Source: Liopterus haemorrhoidalis
Lineage: Eukaryota; Arthropoda; Insecta; Coleoptera; Dytiscidae
DNA: 64,000 nucleotides
Assembly (NCBI GenBank): GCA_963971575.1
Contig: OZ020623.1
Coordinates: 14,448,980 to 14,512,979, forward strand
Direction: 5' to 3'
The notes under the pieces were generated by a model. It saw only the letters and a program-made list of their open reading frames with translations. It did no database searches and was not told the DNA's origin. This document shows positions 1 through 10,263 of this stretch, piece by piece. Both the position numbers and the translations under genes were made by a program. Within the stretch, counting starts at the first letter, position 1, and each line of letters starts with the position of its first letter.

Positions 1-464
1 AAATCGGGTCGCAATTTCCAAAGGGTTGAGCAACCCTGATTTAGACCAACCTTATGCTCTTTCCAGACTTAATTAAAACAAATGAATGAACAAAGCTAAT
101 GAATGAAATCAAAGGAAACAGTGGAAAACCTGGAGATAAAGCAAAGGATAGTCGTTGATAAATTATCTTCCGGATTTGGTTACCGGAAATTTGAATAGAC
201 AACTTCACAGTTAGGTGTTAGAATAAGAATGATTACTACAATTGATCATATAAGATCCTATCTAGAATTATTTTAAATATAAAACTTTACTAAAAATCCT
301 TCACACTTTGTAAATAACACAATCAGATATGTTTATATCATATTATATTAATATTTATTACTTTCCCATTTCAGACAAGATATGAACTCTTTTTGAATGA
401 CTAAATTCTCGTGGAAATATAATTTGAGAAATTTTAAATAATTATTAAGAGGTTGCATTGAAAG
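1..464. other. Unassigned AT-rich sequence
   Basis: I see no open frame with recognisable protein similarity, no tandem repeat and no terminal inverted repeats in this stretch. It is the left flank of the hAT-like element that follows; its last eight bases (ATTGAAAG) are that element's probable target duplication. Confidence 0.5.
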
Positions 465-1294
465 CAAGGATGAATAACGTAACATAACGATACCCGATAA
501 CGTTATAAGAACGATTCAACTACAATTTATAATACAATAACGTAACGATATTTTTATTACGTTATATAACGTTATAAAAATATTTTTTAATTGTTTCATT
601 TATATTGAAAAAATGTATTGCGATTTGAATTAAGTTTCCATTGGCACTTTTATAATTCCTAAAAATAGTTTTCAACCACAAGATAAGTAGGTACAGTCTG
701 TTCCAAACGGTTAGGCGGAACTAAATGGGAATTTAGTTCTTTTAGGTTGTCACGAGAAGGGACCTTGCTTAGGTTATTTCATTTTTCACGTTGGAATGTC
801 AAAATTTAAAATTCTAACAATGAAACCATGGAAACGAATGACATATGTCAAAATTAAATTATTTTTTTTACCTATTTCAATGACAAAAAATAACTAAATG
901 GGAAATTTGTATCAAGAATGACACAAAAAATCAAAATATAAAGAAAATGACATTTTAAAATGATATTAACCTTAACCAAAAAATGTTTATTGTAAGTATG
1001 ATTTACAAAGCTTAAACAAAACGGCCGAAAAGCACGATTTAAAAGATGAAAGTAACTAGATTGCAAAATCTAGTTCCGCCTAACCGTTTGGAACAGACTT
1101 TATAATATGATATTTACCACCAAAACAGATCCCAAATATAGCTAATTTCTGAATAAAAATTATTTTTATAACGCAATATAACATTATTTACGTAACGTTA
1201 TTTAACAATTCAGTTTTTAACGTTATGTAACGAAAACAAAAAATAAATAACGTTATACGATAACGCAATGATTTGAAACGTTATTTCATCCTTG
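465..1294. mobile_element. hAT-like non-autonomous element rich in AACGTTAT words
   Basis: The left end reads CAAGGATGAATAACG and the right end is its inverted counterpart (CGTTATTTCATCCTTG). It is flanked by ATTGAAAG on the left and ACTGAAAG on the right, a 7 of 8 match, which suits the 8-bp duplication of hAT transposons. The interior is full of AACGTTAT-type words on both strands and has no coding sequence. It is interrupted by a MITE family 1 copy at 694-1100, so it inserted first. The hAT assignment rests on duplication length and the CA start only. Confidence 0.6.
694..1100 (+). mobile_element. MITE family 1, copy 1 (TA target site)
   Basis: Imperfect terminal inverted repeats beginning CAGTCTGTTCCAAACGG enclose about 400 bp and are flanked by TA on both sides, as in Tc1/mariner/pogo elements. 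Related copies lie at 2435-2831, 3550-3715 and 8081-8482. It encodes nothing recognisable; the short open frame across it is also open in the inverted copy at 2469-2660 and is probably incidental. It is nested in the hAT-like element 465-1294. Confidence 0.75.
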
Positions 1295-1310
1295 ACTGAA
1301 AGTCGCTGTT

Positions 1311-2305
1311 TTCTTGGGTTTTTAGAGTTTTGTAGGTATGACCACCAAAAAACCCTTATAACGTCACTTATGTGTTTGTCCGTAAGGTAGAAATTGTAGT
1401 CAACGGCTTTACATAGAAAGTTGAAATTTGGCATGCTTATACAACTCTTTGACCCACATATAGGAAAAATACTGAGAGTTAAAAAAAACACATCTCGAGA
1501 TAAATATAAACAAATATGTATTTAATAAAAAAATAAATATTTTTCTAAAAATTTGAGTAACATATCAAATGAAACCTCTTAATGCGTGGATAAACAAGCC
1601 AATTTTTATTTTTGAAAAATAAATTATTTTTATGAGATATTTGCCAAAAATATGTCAAAAACTTTTGTCCTCAATCCTATTTCTCAGAGAGGGTGATCTA
1701 AAAATCTGAAATAATCTCCGTAATGAACATTCAGAGGCGAGTTAAGCGGTGGGTGGACTGGGCGGCCGCCCGGGGCCCACGAAGTCGGGGGGGCCACTAA
1801 GGCCTATATACAAATATTTCCATTCTATTTAATATAATAGAGGGCCCATTTTAGTTTTACCGCCCAGGGCCCCCAAGCAGCTTAATCCGCCACTGTGAAC
1901 ATTGGTGGGAACCGGAATAATTCAACAGGAATTTTTGATCAGATAAGTTCGAAAAATATTGATTTTTTTGTGTTGTTGATAAAAAAGAAATATTAAAAAA
2001 AAAATTATTGTGTGGTATCAAAAGAAAGCTCCTTATACGCAGATTAAGAAACAAAAAGTAGATTTTTAAAATTAGTTTCTTTTAACACGATTTTAGGCAA
2101 TAAGGTGGTAAAACAGTTCTTGTCCCGCCCCCTTTTACCTAAAGGGGTTAAACTAAAAATCTGAAAAAATTATAGGTAATGTACATTAAACTAACATGGA
2201 AACGTATGAGAGGAATTTTTGGTCAGATTGTGTTTTCGGAAATTATTGCAATTTTTGTGTTTTTAACAAAATTAATATTTTTTTTAATTCATAACTAAAT
2301 TATGG
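1311..2305 (-). repeat. Dispersed repeat family A, reverse-oriented copy
   Basis: The block starts with TTAGAGTTTTGTAGGTATGACC and carries, in reverse, the landmarks shared by family A copies at 3060, 6297, 19692, 27780 and 39258: the ATAAGGGTTTTTTGG motif, GCCAAATTTCAACTTTC, a stretch related to AAATTCCTGTTGAA, and T-rich linkers. The (CAGA)n tract is replaced by a short degenerate segment. It is interrupted by a hAT MITE at 1732-1895. The outer end near 2305 is approximate. Confidence 0.55.
1732..1895. mobile_element. Short hAT MITE with perfect 8-bp target duplication
   Basis: The ends are CAGAGGCGAGTTAAGC and the inverted form of CAGTGGCGGATTAAGC. TGAACATT is duplicated perfectly at 1724-1731 and 1896-1903. 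The 164-bp element is GC-rich at its ends and AT-rich in the middle, with no coding capacity. The CAG-type end and 8-bp duplication are diagnostic of hAT. It sits inside a family A copy. Confidence 0.85.
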
Positions 2306-2307
2306 CT

Positions 2308-2998
2308 ATGCTTTTCACTTTTGTAAGAACAAATTAAGAGGAAAATTTGTTTTCAATAGTTTGCATCTTTGAAATTGTATGTCATGTTGGTATTAAAAAA
2401 AGTCACTTTTTTAAAAGTCGATCCATTTGACATAAAGTCTGTTTCAAATGGTTAGGCGGAACTAGATTTTGCAGTCTAGTTACTTTCATCGTTTAAATCG
2501 TGCTTTTCGGCCGTTTTGTTTAAGCTTTGTAAATCATACTTACAATAAAAATTTTTTTGTTAAGGTTAATATCATTTTAAAATGTCATTTTCTTTATATT
2601 TTGATTTTTTCTGTCTTTCTTAATACAAATTTCCCATTTAATTATTTATTTTTTTATTAAAATATGTAAAAAATAATTTAATGTTATTCGTTTCCATGGT
2701 TTCATTGTTGGAATTTTAAATTTTGACATTCCAACGTAAAAAATGAAATTACCCAAGCAAGGTCTTTTCTCGTGACAACCTAAAAGAACGAAATTCCCAT
2801 TTAGTTCCGCTTAACCGTTTGGAACAGACTGTATGTCATAATGAAAAATGATATCTTAATTATAATGATCATAACCTAGAAACCTAAAGTCGGTTTTACA
2901 GCGTAAGGAATATTTTTAATTGACACTGAAAGTCAGTAATACACTATAAAAGTAACCAAAATAACCAGATCTAGTTTGTTCTTACAAAAGTGAACATC
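2308..2998. mobile_element. MITE family 2, copy A
   Basis: Inverted ends TTCACTTTTGTAAGAACAAA and its complement bound this segment. The interior, including GTATGTCATGTTGGTATT and AAAGTCGGTTTTAC, recurs at 8051-8694. Removing the nested MITE family 1 copy (2435-2831) leaves about 290 bp of family 2 sequence. It is non-coding. Confidence 0.65.
2435..2831 (-). mobile_element. MITE family 1, copy 2
   Basis: This is the reverse-oriented partner of copy 1: left end AAGTCTGTTTCAAATGG, right end the complement of CAGTCTGTTCCAAACGG, flanked by TA at 2433-2434 and 2832-2833. It splits a MITE family 2 element, whose sequence resumes with GTATGTCATAATG after the right boundary. Confidence 0.75.
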
Positions 2999-3059
2999 TT
3001 ATAACAATGTTATAGATTTTGTTTTTGTTTTCTACTTTAAACAATTTCGCATTGAAATA

Positions 3060-3545
3060 AAAAAAAAAAAAAAAATTAAAACTATTTTTTGTCCCTTAAT
3101 CTTGATTTCAAGACCTTTCTTGGTACACGCAATAAATTTTCACAAAATATCAATATTTTTCGAAAAACTAACCTGATCAAAAATTCCTGTTGAGCTATTC
3201 CGGTTCCCATCAATATACATTATGCAGATTTTTTCAGATTTTTAGATCAACCCCTCGGGGCAATTAGGTGTTTATCCACACATTAGGAGGTTTTCTTTGA
3301 TGCTACTTAAAATTTGAAAACAATATTTATTTTTTCCTTAGATACATATTTGTTTATATTTTTCTGCAATATGTTTTTGTGAACTCTCTATACTTTTCCT
3401 ATATGTAGGTCAAAGAGTGGTACAAACATTCCAAATTTCAACTTTAGAGGTTCAGCCGTTTGGCCACAATTTCTACCGTACAGACAGACACAAAGGACGT
3501 TATAGTTGTTTTCTGGTCATTCCTACAAAACCCTAAAAATGAAAC
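3060..3545 (+). repeat. Dispersed repeat family A, partial copy
   Basis: It contains the family landmarks in forward order: AAAATTCCTGTTGAGC, TTTTTCAGATTTTTAGAT, CATATTTGTTTATATTTT, a CAGACAGACA tract and the terminal CCTACAAAACCCTAAAAA. The far, hairpin-bearing end is absent, so this is a one-ended fragment. A poly(A) run marks its left edge. Confidence 0.55.
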
Positions 3546-3549
3546 TATA

Positions 3550-3715
3550 GTCTGTTACTTTGGTTTAAGCGGAACTAGAAGTAATTTTTATCGGTTAAAT
3601 GAGTTTTTGAACATTTTGTTTAGCAAAATCCCTCTTCAATCATTAAAAAGTGAACTCGTGACAACTTAAAAAAATTAAAATTTTATTTAGTTCCGCCTCA
3701 ACGTTTGGAATAACC
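3550..3715. mobile_element. MITE family 1, internally deleted copy
   Basis: The left part GTTTAAGCGGAACTAGAAG and the right part TTTAGTTCCGCCTCAACG match the two ends of MITE family 1, with only about 166 bp between TA dinucleotides at 3548-3549 and 3716-3717. Most of the middle is missing. It abuts the end of the family A fragment. Confidence 0.6.
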
Positions 3716-3734
3716 TATAATATATATTTTTCAG

Positions 3735-4640
3735 CCCATATAGGTTCAAAGACTGGTCAATACCAATTTTAAACTTTCCACCTTGGGTTTCCAAGCTTAA
3801 CATAAATGACCCCTATAAACCAAACAGTGACCTCAAGGGCTAAGAATGACCCACAACCCACACACTGTCAAACACAGTTTTCAAAATTTTATTTAATTTC
3901 TTTAAAATATAAATAATTTGATTCTTCCAAAATGCCACCTTAAATTTCCTAATTTAACAAAAAGACCCCTATAAACCAAACAGTGACCCCAAGGGACAAG
4001 AAAGACCCACAACCCACACACTGTCAAACACAGTTTTCAAAATTTTATTTAATTTCTTTAAAATATAAATAATTTGATTCTTCCAAAATGCCACCTTGGG
4101 TTTCCTAATTTAACAAAAAGACCCCTATAAACCAAACAGTGACCCCAAGAGACAAGAAAGACCCACAACCTACACACTGTCAAACACAGTTTTCAAAATT
4201 TTATTTAATTTCTTTAAAATATAAATAATTTGATTCTTCCAAAATGCCACCTTGGGTTTCCTAATTTAGCAATAAGGAAGACCCTTATAAACCAAACAGT
4301 GACCCAAGGGACAAGAAAGACCCACAACCCACACACTGTCAAACACAGTTTTCAAAATTTTATCAAATACCTACATTAAAATATATATTTAAATTTAATT
4401 CTTCCAAATTGTTATTGCTAGACTGGTCAGTCCCAATTTTGCTCCAATTAACGCTCCTTGAGTTTCCAAACTTCACATTAGTGACCCCTATAAACCAAAC
4501 AGTGACCCCAAGGGGCAAGAATGACCCACAACCCACAAACTGTCAAACACAGTTTTCAAAATTGTATCTAATACTTTTAAAATATAAATTTAATTCTTCC
4601 AAATTGTTATTGCGTCTTTCCTGGCAATGTCCTTCTAACC
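3735..4640. repeat. Tandem array of ~156-bp units (five copies)
   Basis: The motif GACCCCTATAAACCAAACAG recurs with start positions 3808, 3964, 4120, 4280 (one mismatch) and 4483. Spacing is 156, 156, 160 and about 203 bases. Each unit also carries ACACACTGTCAAACACAG and a block matching TTTTCAAAATTTTAT. The first and last units hold an extra segment (GACTGGTCA, then CCAATTTT) that the middle units lack, so the original unit was probably nearer 200 bp. It is non-coding. Confidence 0.85.
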
Positions 4641-4644
4641 CTAT

Positions 4645-6095
4645 TTAAAACCAATTATAAAATTTATTGACACAAATTTCGCAAATATTCATATCATTTT
4701 CAACCTTATATAACCTTAATTTAAGGTCACCAAAATATGGTTGACGCATGCGCACAATTAAACGTCAAAATCATGATTTTAGATTTCTGCCAATATCATC
4801 AACGATTTGAGGATAAAACTATACAATTTGGAAGATGTTGGAATAGGTTTTAAGGAAAAATAATTGGTTTAATCAGAATTTAATAAATAACATAACACAC
4901 CCTTGTATGCTTCAAGGCACATGCGCGTATTTTGAAATAACTGTCAATGATTTTGGGGGGCTTGTATAATTATATTTAATAAAGAGGTTTATGTTAGATG
5001 GATATGTTTAAAAAATGGGTGGTAGAACAATTTTTTTTGTAGTTGGATGGTGATTTTTATGGTGTATATTTACCTGTAAGGGGGTAAATGGGGAATCTTC
5101 CCCAGTAATATGTGCGACCCCCTGAATTTCAGACTGCGATGGTGCAGATTGCCTAGCTGACATGGTATTTACACCATTTTATATGGTGTAAAGTTGAACT
5201 AACCACATTGACGTTTCTTCACCATACTGCTATAGGTCACAACACAAAATTTTAGAGGTAATAAGGATTGATATGCCTTTTTTAATACTATATTTTTGAG
5301 GTACAAGAAGGTATTTTATAGTACATTGTCATTTTATACACTTAAAAACAAACACCCCACTTTTAACGAGTTAATTTTTTGGTTTACATTTAGATGAAGC
5401 TTTCTACACTTTTTGATAGTTGTTGCACTGTTTTATTAATCACAATTTTGGTATTTATTCACAAAATTAAACACTACAACCCCGTAAGAAATGATGTTAT
5501 ACCACCACCTGCAAGTATCGTGGGTTTCCGCCAGGAGTCGTTGGACGCCGCGTCGACAGTACGATGTTTGCGTCATCAGCGTCGGTTTATCGATTGCAGG
5601 AGCTAGAACCAGGCTTGTTCCACTTATGTTATAGGTGCAAGAGAGATAGCATCAACACACACAACATTATCAGGATAAAGATAAAATTATCCTATACTAT
5701 GACCTTGTTACAAAAGGATGCTTCATTCGACCCATATATACAAAAGATAAGTCTTTATTTTTAACAATAATATATATATGTTTTTCGCTATTGTATCAAT
5801 CAAAATTCGAATATCAACTTGCGTGACCAAATTTTTAAATCTTAGTGTGGGAGTTATTGGAAGATGGTGCTGCTTTCCGAGTTCTAAAGACCTACTTTTG
5901 AAATTTGCGCAAGTTGGTGCAGTCGATGATTGTTCCTGCATTTTATGACGTCGTCAAAGAGGTCTAAGAATAATTTTTACTTCCCTATGGAGCAATTTTG
6001 ATATCTTGTGAAAGATTTTAATAGATGGAGACAGAAATTTTGATGTTGGGTTTTCTTATATTTATTTTAAGGTTATAAAAGGACTCCTACATATG
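4645..6095. other. Unassigned sequence, no supported gene
   Basis: No transposon ends or protein similarity were recognised. A 70-codon open frame at 5394-5606 starts with a hydrophobic stretch after an MKLS start, but it has no recognisable family and ends in an arginine-rich tail, so I do not call it a gene. The segment near 5515-5610 is noticeably more GC-rich than its surroundings. Confidence 0.4.
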
Positions 6096-6117
6096 TACCA
6101 ATTTATAATAGACCATG

Positions 6118-6236
6118 ACTTCTTTCTAAGGTCTCGGGTTCGAATCACGTTCAGGGAATTTTCATTAAGAAAAATTAAAATTGTCCTAGCTTATTACCTC
6201 AGTAGCAAATTGCATAAACGTGAAATAAAAAAAAAA
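6118..6236 (+). mobile_element. SINE fragment, same family as 60071-60220
   Basis: From CTAAGGTCTCGGGTTCGAAT onward this matches, in forward orientation, the SINE at 60071-60220, including a pol III box B (GGTTCGAAT), the body word ATTGTCCT and the tail GTGAAATAAAAA. The tRNA-like head with box A is not recognisable, so it is 5'-truncated or decayed. Confidence 0.6.
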
Positions 6237-6296
6237 CTTTCTTCGATTTTCGAATTTGATATTTCAGTAGCTATATAGGTACATGTTTTTACAAAA

Positions 6297-7985
6297 AAAA
6301 TATGTGAAGTGTGAATTTTCACACATTTCAGGGTTTTGTAGGTATTTAATAAGTGTAAGAAGCAAACAGAATTCTGTAGGTCTAAGAATATTTTTTTTTG
6401 ACTAGTTTTTGATAATTTTTATTTGTTATTTGAATCTAAGAACTTCCATTAAATTTTTTAAACTAAATTTAAATACCATAAAATCTCGAATATAATACGC
6501 ACTCGTGTATAACACGCATGCTTGTTTTATCGCGAAAGTTTCTAATAAAATTAAAATTCTTATATAATAACACGGGTGTTGCAACATTTCTCACAGCTGT
6601 ACGTGTACTTATTCAATATTGAAAATACGGTATATTTTTGTACGCGAATATAATACGCACCTCAATTTTTTGCGGGCTAATGTATGCACAAATTGTGCGT
6701 ATTATACTCGAGATTTTATGGTAATTTGCGAAAAAATCATCGCAATAAAATGTAAATTAAAAAATCCTAGCAATTTCCTTTGCTTCTTACCTAAGGTTTA
6801 ATTAAATTCATAAGAAATATACTAATAAATGGCTTAATTTTTTCAATTTCAAAAACTTATTTCTCACTTTTAACAATGTGTTATTTATATATATTTCACT
6901 ACTATAAATGATTTATTCTTGTTTGATACATTAAAAACATAAAATTAAACTAATTCAAACAATAGGTTGAATCATGGAGAATAATAGTAGGCGGAGCGCC
7001 TGTAGGCTCCTCACATATATGAATTCGATTCTCATCTGTTATTTTTTTTTTTTATTATTATATTTTATTAATTTCATAAGAAGAAATAACCTCAGCCATA
7101 AATTAATAAAAAATAGAAAATTACTAGATATAATTTAGCCATTAATTAAAAAATAATTAATTTTGTCAAAACCCGAAAACTGCAATATTTTCCGAAACCG
7201 AAACCTGATAAAAAATTCGTACGTTTTGGTTTAGATCAATATGCATTACTTAGATTTTTTTCAGATTTTTAGTTTAACCTTTTCGCGTTAAAGGCTGTGG
7301 TACAGTTATTTTTAAGAAATCGTATTCAAATAAAAAAAAATAAAATGAAAAATTACTTTTTGTTCCTTAATCTACGTCTTAAGAGCTTTCTTTTGATACC
7401 ACACCATAAATTTTTAAAAAATAATTATTCTTTTCAATGACACAAAAAAAATAAATATTTTTCGAAAAACGAATCTGATCGAAAATTCCTACTGAAATAA
7501 TTCGGTTCCCTTCATTGTACATTATAATCATATACATGCAGAAGACCTCCTCCTCTTGAGGTTTGGTTGGTCGACTGATCAGTTGTTATGAAGTGGATTC
7601 AATACTTACAAACCCTGTAAGTGAAATAATTATTGAGATTTTTTTCAGATTTTTAGATGAACTCGTCTGGGAAATAGGGTGAGGACAATTTTTTTTTACA
7701 TATTTTTGGCGAAAATCCTAGATGAAAAAATAGCTTTTTAAAAATATTTTTTGTTTGTCCACGCTTGTAAAGGTTTCATTTCATACTCCACTCAAAATTT
7801 TGAAAAAATATTTATTTTTTCATTAATTACATATTTGTTTATATTTATCTCGGGATATGTTTTTTTGAACTCTCAGTATTCTTTCTATATGTGGGTCAAA
7901 GAGTATAAGCATGCCAAATTTCAACTTTCTATGTTCAGCCGTTTGACTACAATTTCTGCCGTACAGACAGACGGACATCATATTT
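6297..7985 (+). repeat. Dispersed repeat family A, long composite copy
   Basis: It begins with TGTGAAGTGTGAATTTTC, a perfect hairpin word of this family, followed by CAGGGTTTTGTAGGTATTT. It runs through the shared body to CAGACAGACGG near 7975. A weak tRNA-like segment with a box-B-like word (GAATTCGATTC) lies near 7020. The copy is interrupted by a MITE at 6476-6721 and seems to lose its last 60 bases at 7985. A second small insertion around 7530-7640 is possible. Confidence 0.5.
6476..6721. mobile_element. MITE with near-perfect inverted ends, TA target
   Basis: The left end CCATAAAATCTCGAATATAA and the right end form an inverted pair with very few mismatches, flanked by TA at 6474-6475 and 6722-6723. 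The internal GTACGCGAATATAATACGCAC repeats the terminal motif. It is 246 bp and non-coding, nested in family A. The TA site suggests the Tc1/mariner/pogo group. Confidence 0.8.
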
Positions 7986-8050
7986 GAAACGCGATATATC
8001 GCGCAAAATATCGATATTCGCACAAAATATCAGTATTATTTTTAAATACA

Positions 8051-8694
8051 TGCTGTTCACTTTTGTAAAAACAAACTGTAGGCTATTCCAACCGTTTAGG
8101 CGGCACTAGATTTTGAAATCTAGTAATTTTTATCTATTAATTCGGACTTTTGGTCATTTTGTTTAAGCTTTGTAAATCATGCTCACATTTAAATTCTAGA
8201 TTAAATTGATTGTCATTATAAAATATCCTTTTCATTGCATTAAAATTTTTTGTTATTCTTAATAAAAATTTCCCATTTATTTATGTTTTCGTCTTCAAAA
8301 TATGGAAAAATGTATTAAAATATTTGACATATATCATTATTTTCCGTGGTTTCACTGTTGGAATCATAAATTTTCACATACCAAAACTGAAACATGAAAT
8401 AACCCAAACAAGATCCGTTTTCGGGACAACCTAAAATAACGAAATTTCCATTTAGTTCCGCCTAATCGCTTGGAATAGCCTCTAAGACGAAATTTTGATT
8501 TTATAATTTGCACCTTTAAAATTATATGTCATGTTGGTATTAAAAAATTATAAAATATGTCACTTTCTTAATAATGATCATAACCAATAAATCTAAAGTC
8601 GGTTTTACTGCGTAAGGAATATTTTTGATTAGTCCATTATACACTATAAAAGTAACCAAAAAGATCTGGTTTGTCCTTACAAAAGTGGACAGCA
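8051..8694. mobile_element. MITE family 2, copy B
   Basis: The ends TGCTGTTCACTTTTGTAA and the inverted counterpart (TTACAAAAGTGGACAGCA) bound the element. The interior repeats the landmark sequences of copy A at 2308-2998. A family 1 MITE sits inside at 8081-8482, at a different internal position from the one in copy A. Confidence 0.65.
8081..8482 (-). mobile_element. MITE family 1, copy 3
   Basis: The left end GGCTATTCCAACCGTTTAGG and the inverted right end (CTAATCGCTTGGAATAGCC) diverge from copies 1 and 2 in the outermost bases but share the GGCGGAACTAG-type inner motif and the body. TA flanks are at 8079-8080 and 8483-8484. Confidence 0.7.
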
Positions 8695-8742
8695 CAAATA
8701 TATTTAATTAATTAAAATTAAGAGCAGTTAACTAGGAAAATA

Positions 8743-9296
8743 CAGACGATTCCGCTTAATTGGGCCACCGCTTAGTTGGGGCAGCCGCTTATTTGGGACA
8801 AATCTCAAAGAACAGAAACCAAACCAAGGAACCAACAGTAAATTTACATGTTTAATTGGGACAACATTCCGCTTAATTGGGATAATTAAGATCACAGTAC
8901 ATATTATGTTACACATATTGTCAAGAAAATGTACAAATAATTTAATATTACAGCGTTATTTTATGCAGGAAGGAAATGAAGGAAGCCCTACATCCGCACT
9001 GAATACCTGTGCTGATTTTGTAGAAGTGAAATGTTACAAAAACAAAAGCCAGACTACACTTGACGCATTTTTGCATTGAAATAAATTGTGTGTACCTTAT
9101 TATTATTTTTTCTTAAAAGTTTATATTTTTTGGTTATATGTAATTTATAGTTTTGTCCAAGAGTTTATAAAATAAAATTATTGAAAGAAAAATATGCATA
9201 GTTTAATTTTATGTGAAATTCGCTTAATTGGGGCAGCCGCTTAATTGGGCCAAAATGCCTAAGTCCCGATGTGTCCCAATTAAGCGGAATCGACTG
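8743..9296. mobile_element. Tigger/pogo-like MITE
   Basis: Inverted ends begin CAGACGATTCCGCTTAATTG on the left and CAGTCGATTCCGCTTAATTG on the right. The GCTTAATTGGG word is repeated several times inside both ends, a typical sub-terminal arrangement in Tigger-like elements. TA flanks are at 8741-8742 and 9297-9298. It is 554 bp with no transposase, so it depends on another element for movement. Confidence 0.8.
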
Positions 9297-9424
9297 TATT
9301 AGTAAGTTGGTTGGTAGCTGGGTGAGTACCAACTGTAAAGTGATTGTCTGTCAAGTGGCGACTCCTTTTCCCGCCAAGCCAACAAAAAAAAAAAACTGTA
9401 ATTTATATATCTAACATGTTACGT

Positions 9425-9553
9425 GTTAATTATTTCGATATATCGAAAATATCGATATTTTTACTTCGATATATATATCGAATATCGATATCACACTTAC
9501 GCTATATCGAATCGCGCATATATCGATATTCAAAAATAAATTCCCATCCCTAA
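9425..9553. repeat. Cluster of ATATCGATAT words
   Basis: Dense overlapping CGATAT/ATATCG words run to TTCCCATCCCTAATG, which resembles an element end. A similar cluster lies at 7985-8045. The two may be the halves of one older element split by the two MITEs between them, but no matching opposite terminus was found. Confidence 0.35.
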
Positions 9554-10079
9554 TGACGAGTATCTTTCAACTATAATTATATATTTGTGGTTTCACTATA
9601 TTTGGTCTGTAGGGGTATTTCCCTTACGAAATAGTCTCTTACTTTAACTAGACGTAAATTAACTAATTTATTCAAATCACAAAATAATATGTTAATGAAA
9701 AATAAGCACCTTTAGTGTATAATTTATATTCTCCATACAGAGTATTCGTTAATAAAATAAGCAATTACAGATTCCGTCCCTCACAACATTCATCATTTTC
9801 GTACACACTGTTCGTAGTGTATGTAAATCTCTAAGCGTGCAAAAAGCACATAATTCATATTTGTTTGTACAATATTAAGTCCCCCTTACTTTCTAGAAAT
9901 GTTGAATTGGAAGTAAAAAGTCTGATTGCGAAAGAAAAAAACTCCCAGTGCGTAAGATATAAATTCAGAATTGACTGATAAATTACACTAATTTTTTTGG
10001 TTTACCCTATTTATTTCCAATTCAAATTTAAAGAATGGAATTTTGTTTTTATCAGGGTTTGTTCGGTAGTTGGAAAATA
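9554..10079. other. Unassigned sequence
   Basis: Nothing recognisable: no coding similarity, no inverted ends, no tandem repeat. Confidence 0.4.
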
Positions 10080-10125
10080 TTGATGTAAAGTGTGAATTTT
10101 CACACATTTCAGGGTTTCGCAGGTA
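10080..10125 (+). repeat. Family A hairpin terminus, fragment
   Basis: TGTAAAGTGTGAATTTTCAC and CAGGGTTTCGCAGGTA match the hairpin-bearing end of family A. Homology stops exactly at the TA where the next element begins, so that element appears to have inserted here. Confidence 0.6.
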
Positions 10126-10261
10126 CAGTAAGACCCCCGCCACTCGACTGTCTTTTAGCTCGACGTTTTCGCCATTCGACGTAAATGTCGAGAGTGAGAG
10201 TCGAAGGAAGCATCACTATCCGACGTGTGATCTTAAAATTTAATTTTAAAATTTGTATACA
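10126..10261. mobile_element. Pogo/Tigger-like end fragment
   Basis: The segment begins CAGTAAGACCCCCGCCACTC after a TA and carries repeated CTCGAC/GTCGAG words close to the end, as Tigger-type termini do. It is cut at 10262 by the long inverted-repeat element. I could not find the opposite terminus beyond 11902, so only one end is supported. Confidence 0.45.
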
Positions 10262-10263
10262 TA

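Noticed and set aside
1210..1491. 93-codon open frame
   Set aside because: It lies across the junction of the hAT-like element and family A on the minus strand; the same family A region is open by chance in other copies.
5394..5606. Small secreted or membrane protein (hydrophobic N-terminus)
   Set aside because: No family similarity, the frame overlaps another open frame, and composition after the first 25 residues is not convincing. AT-rich DNA yields such hydrophobic starts often.
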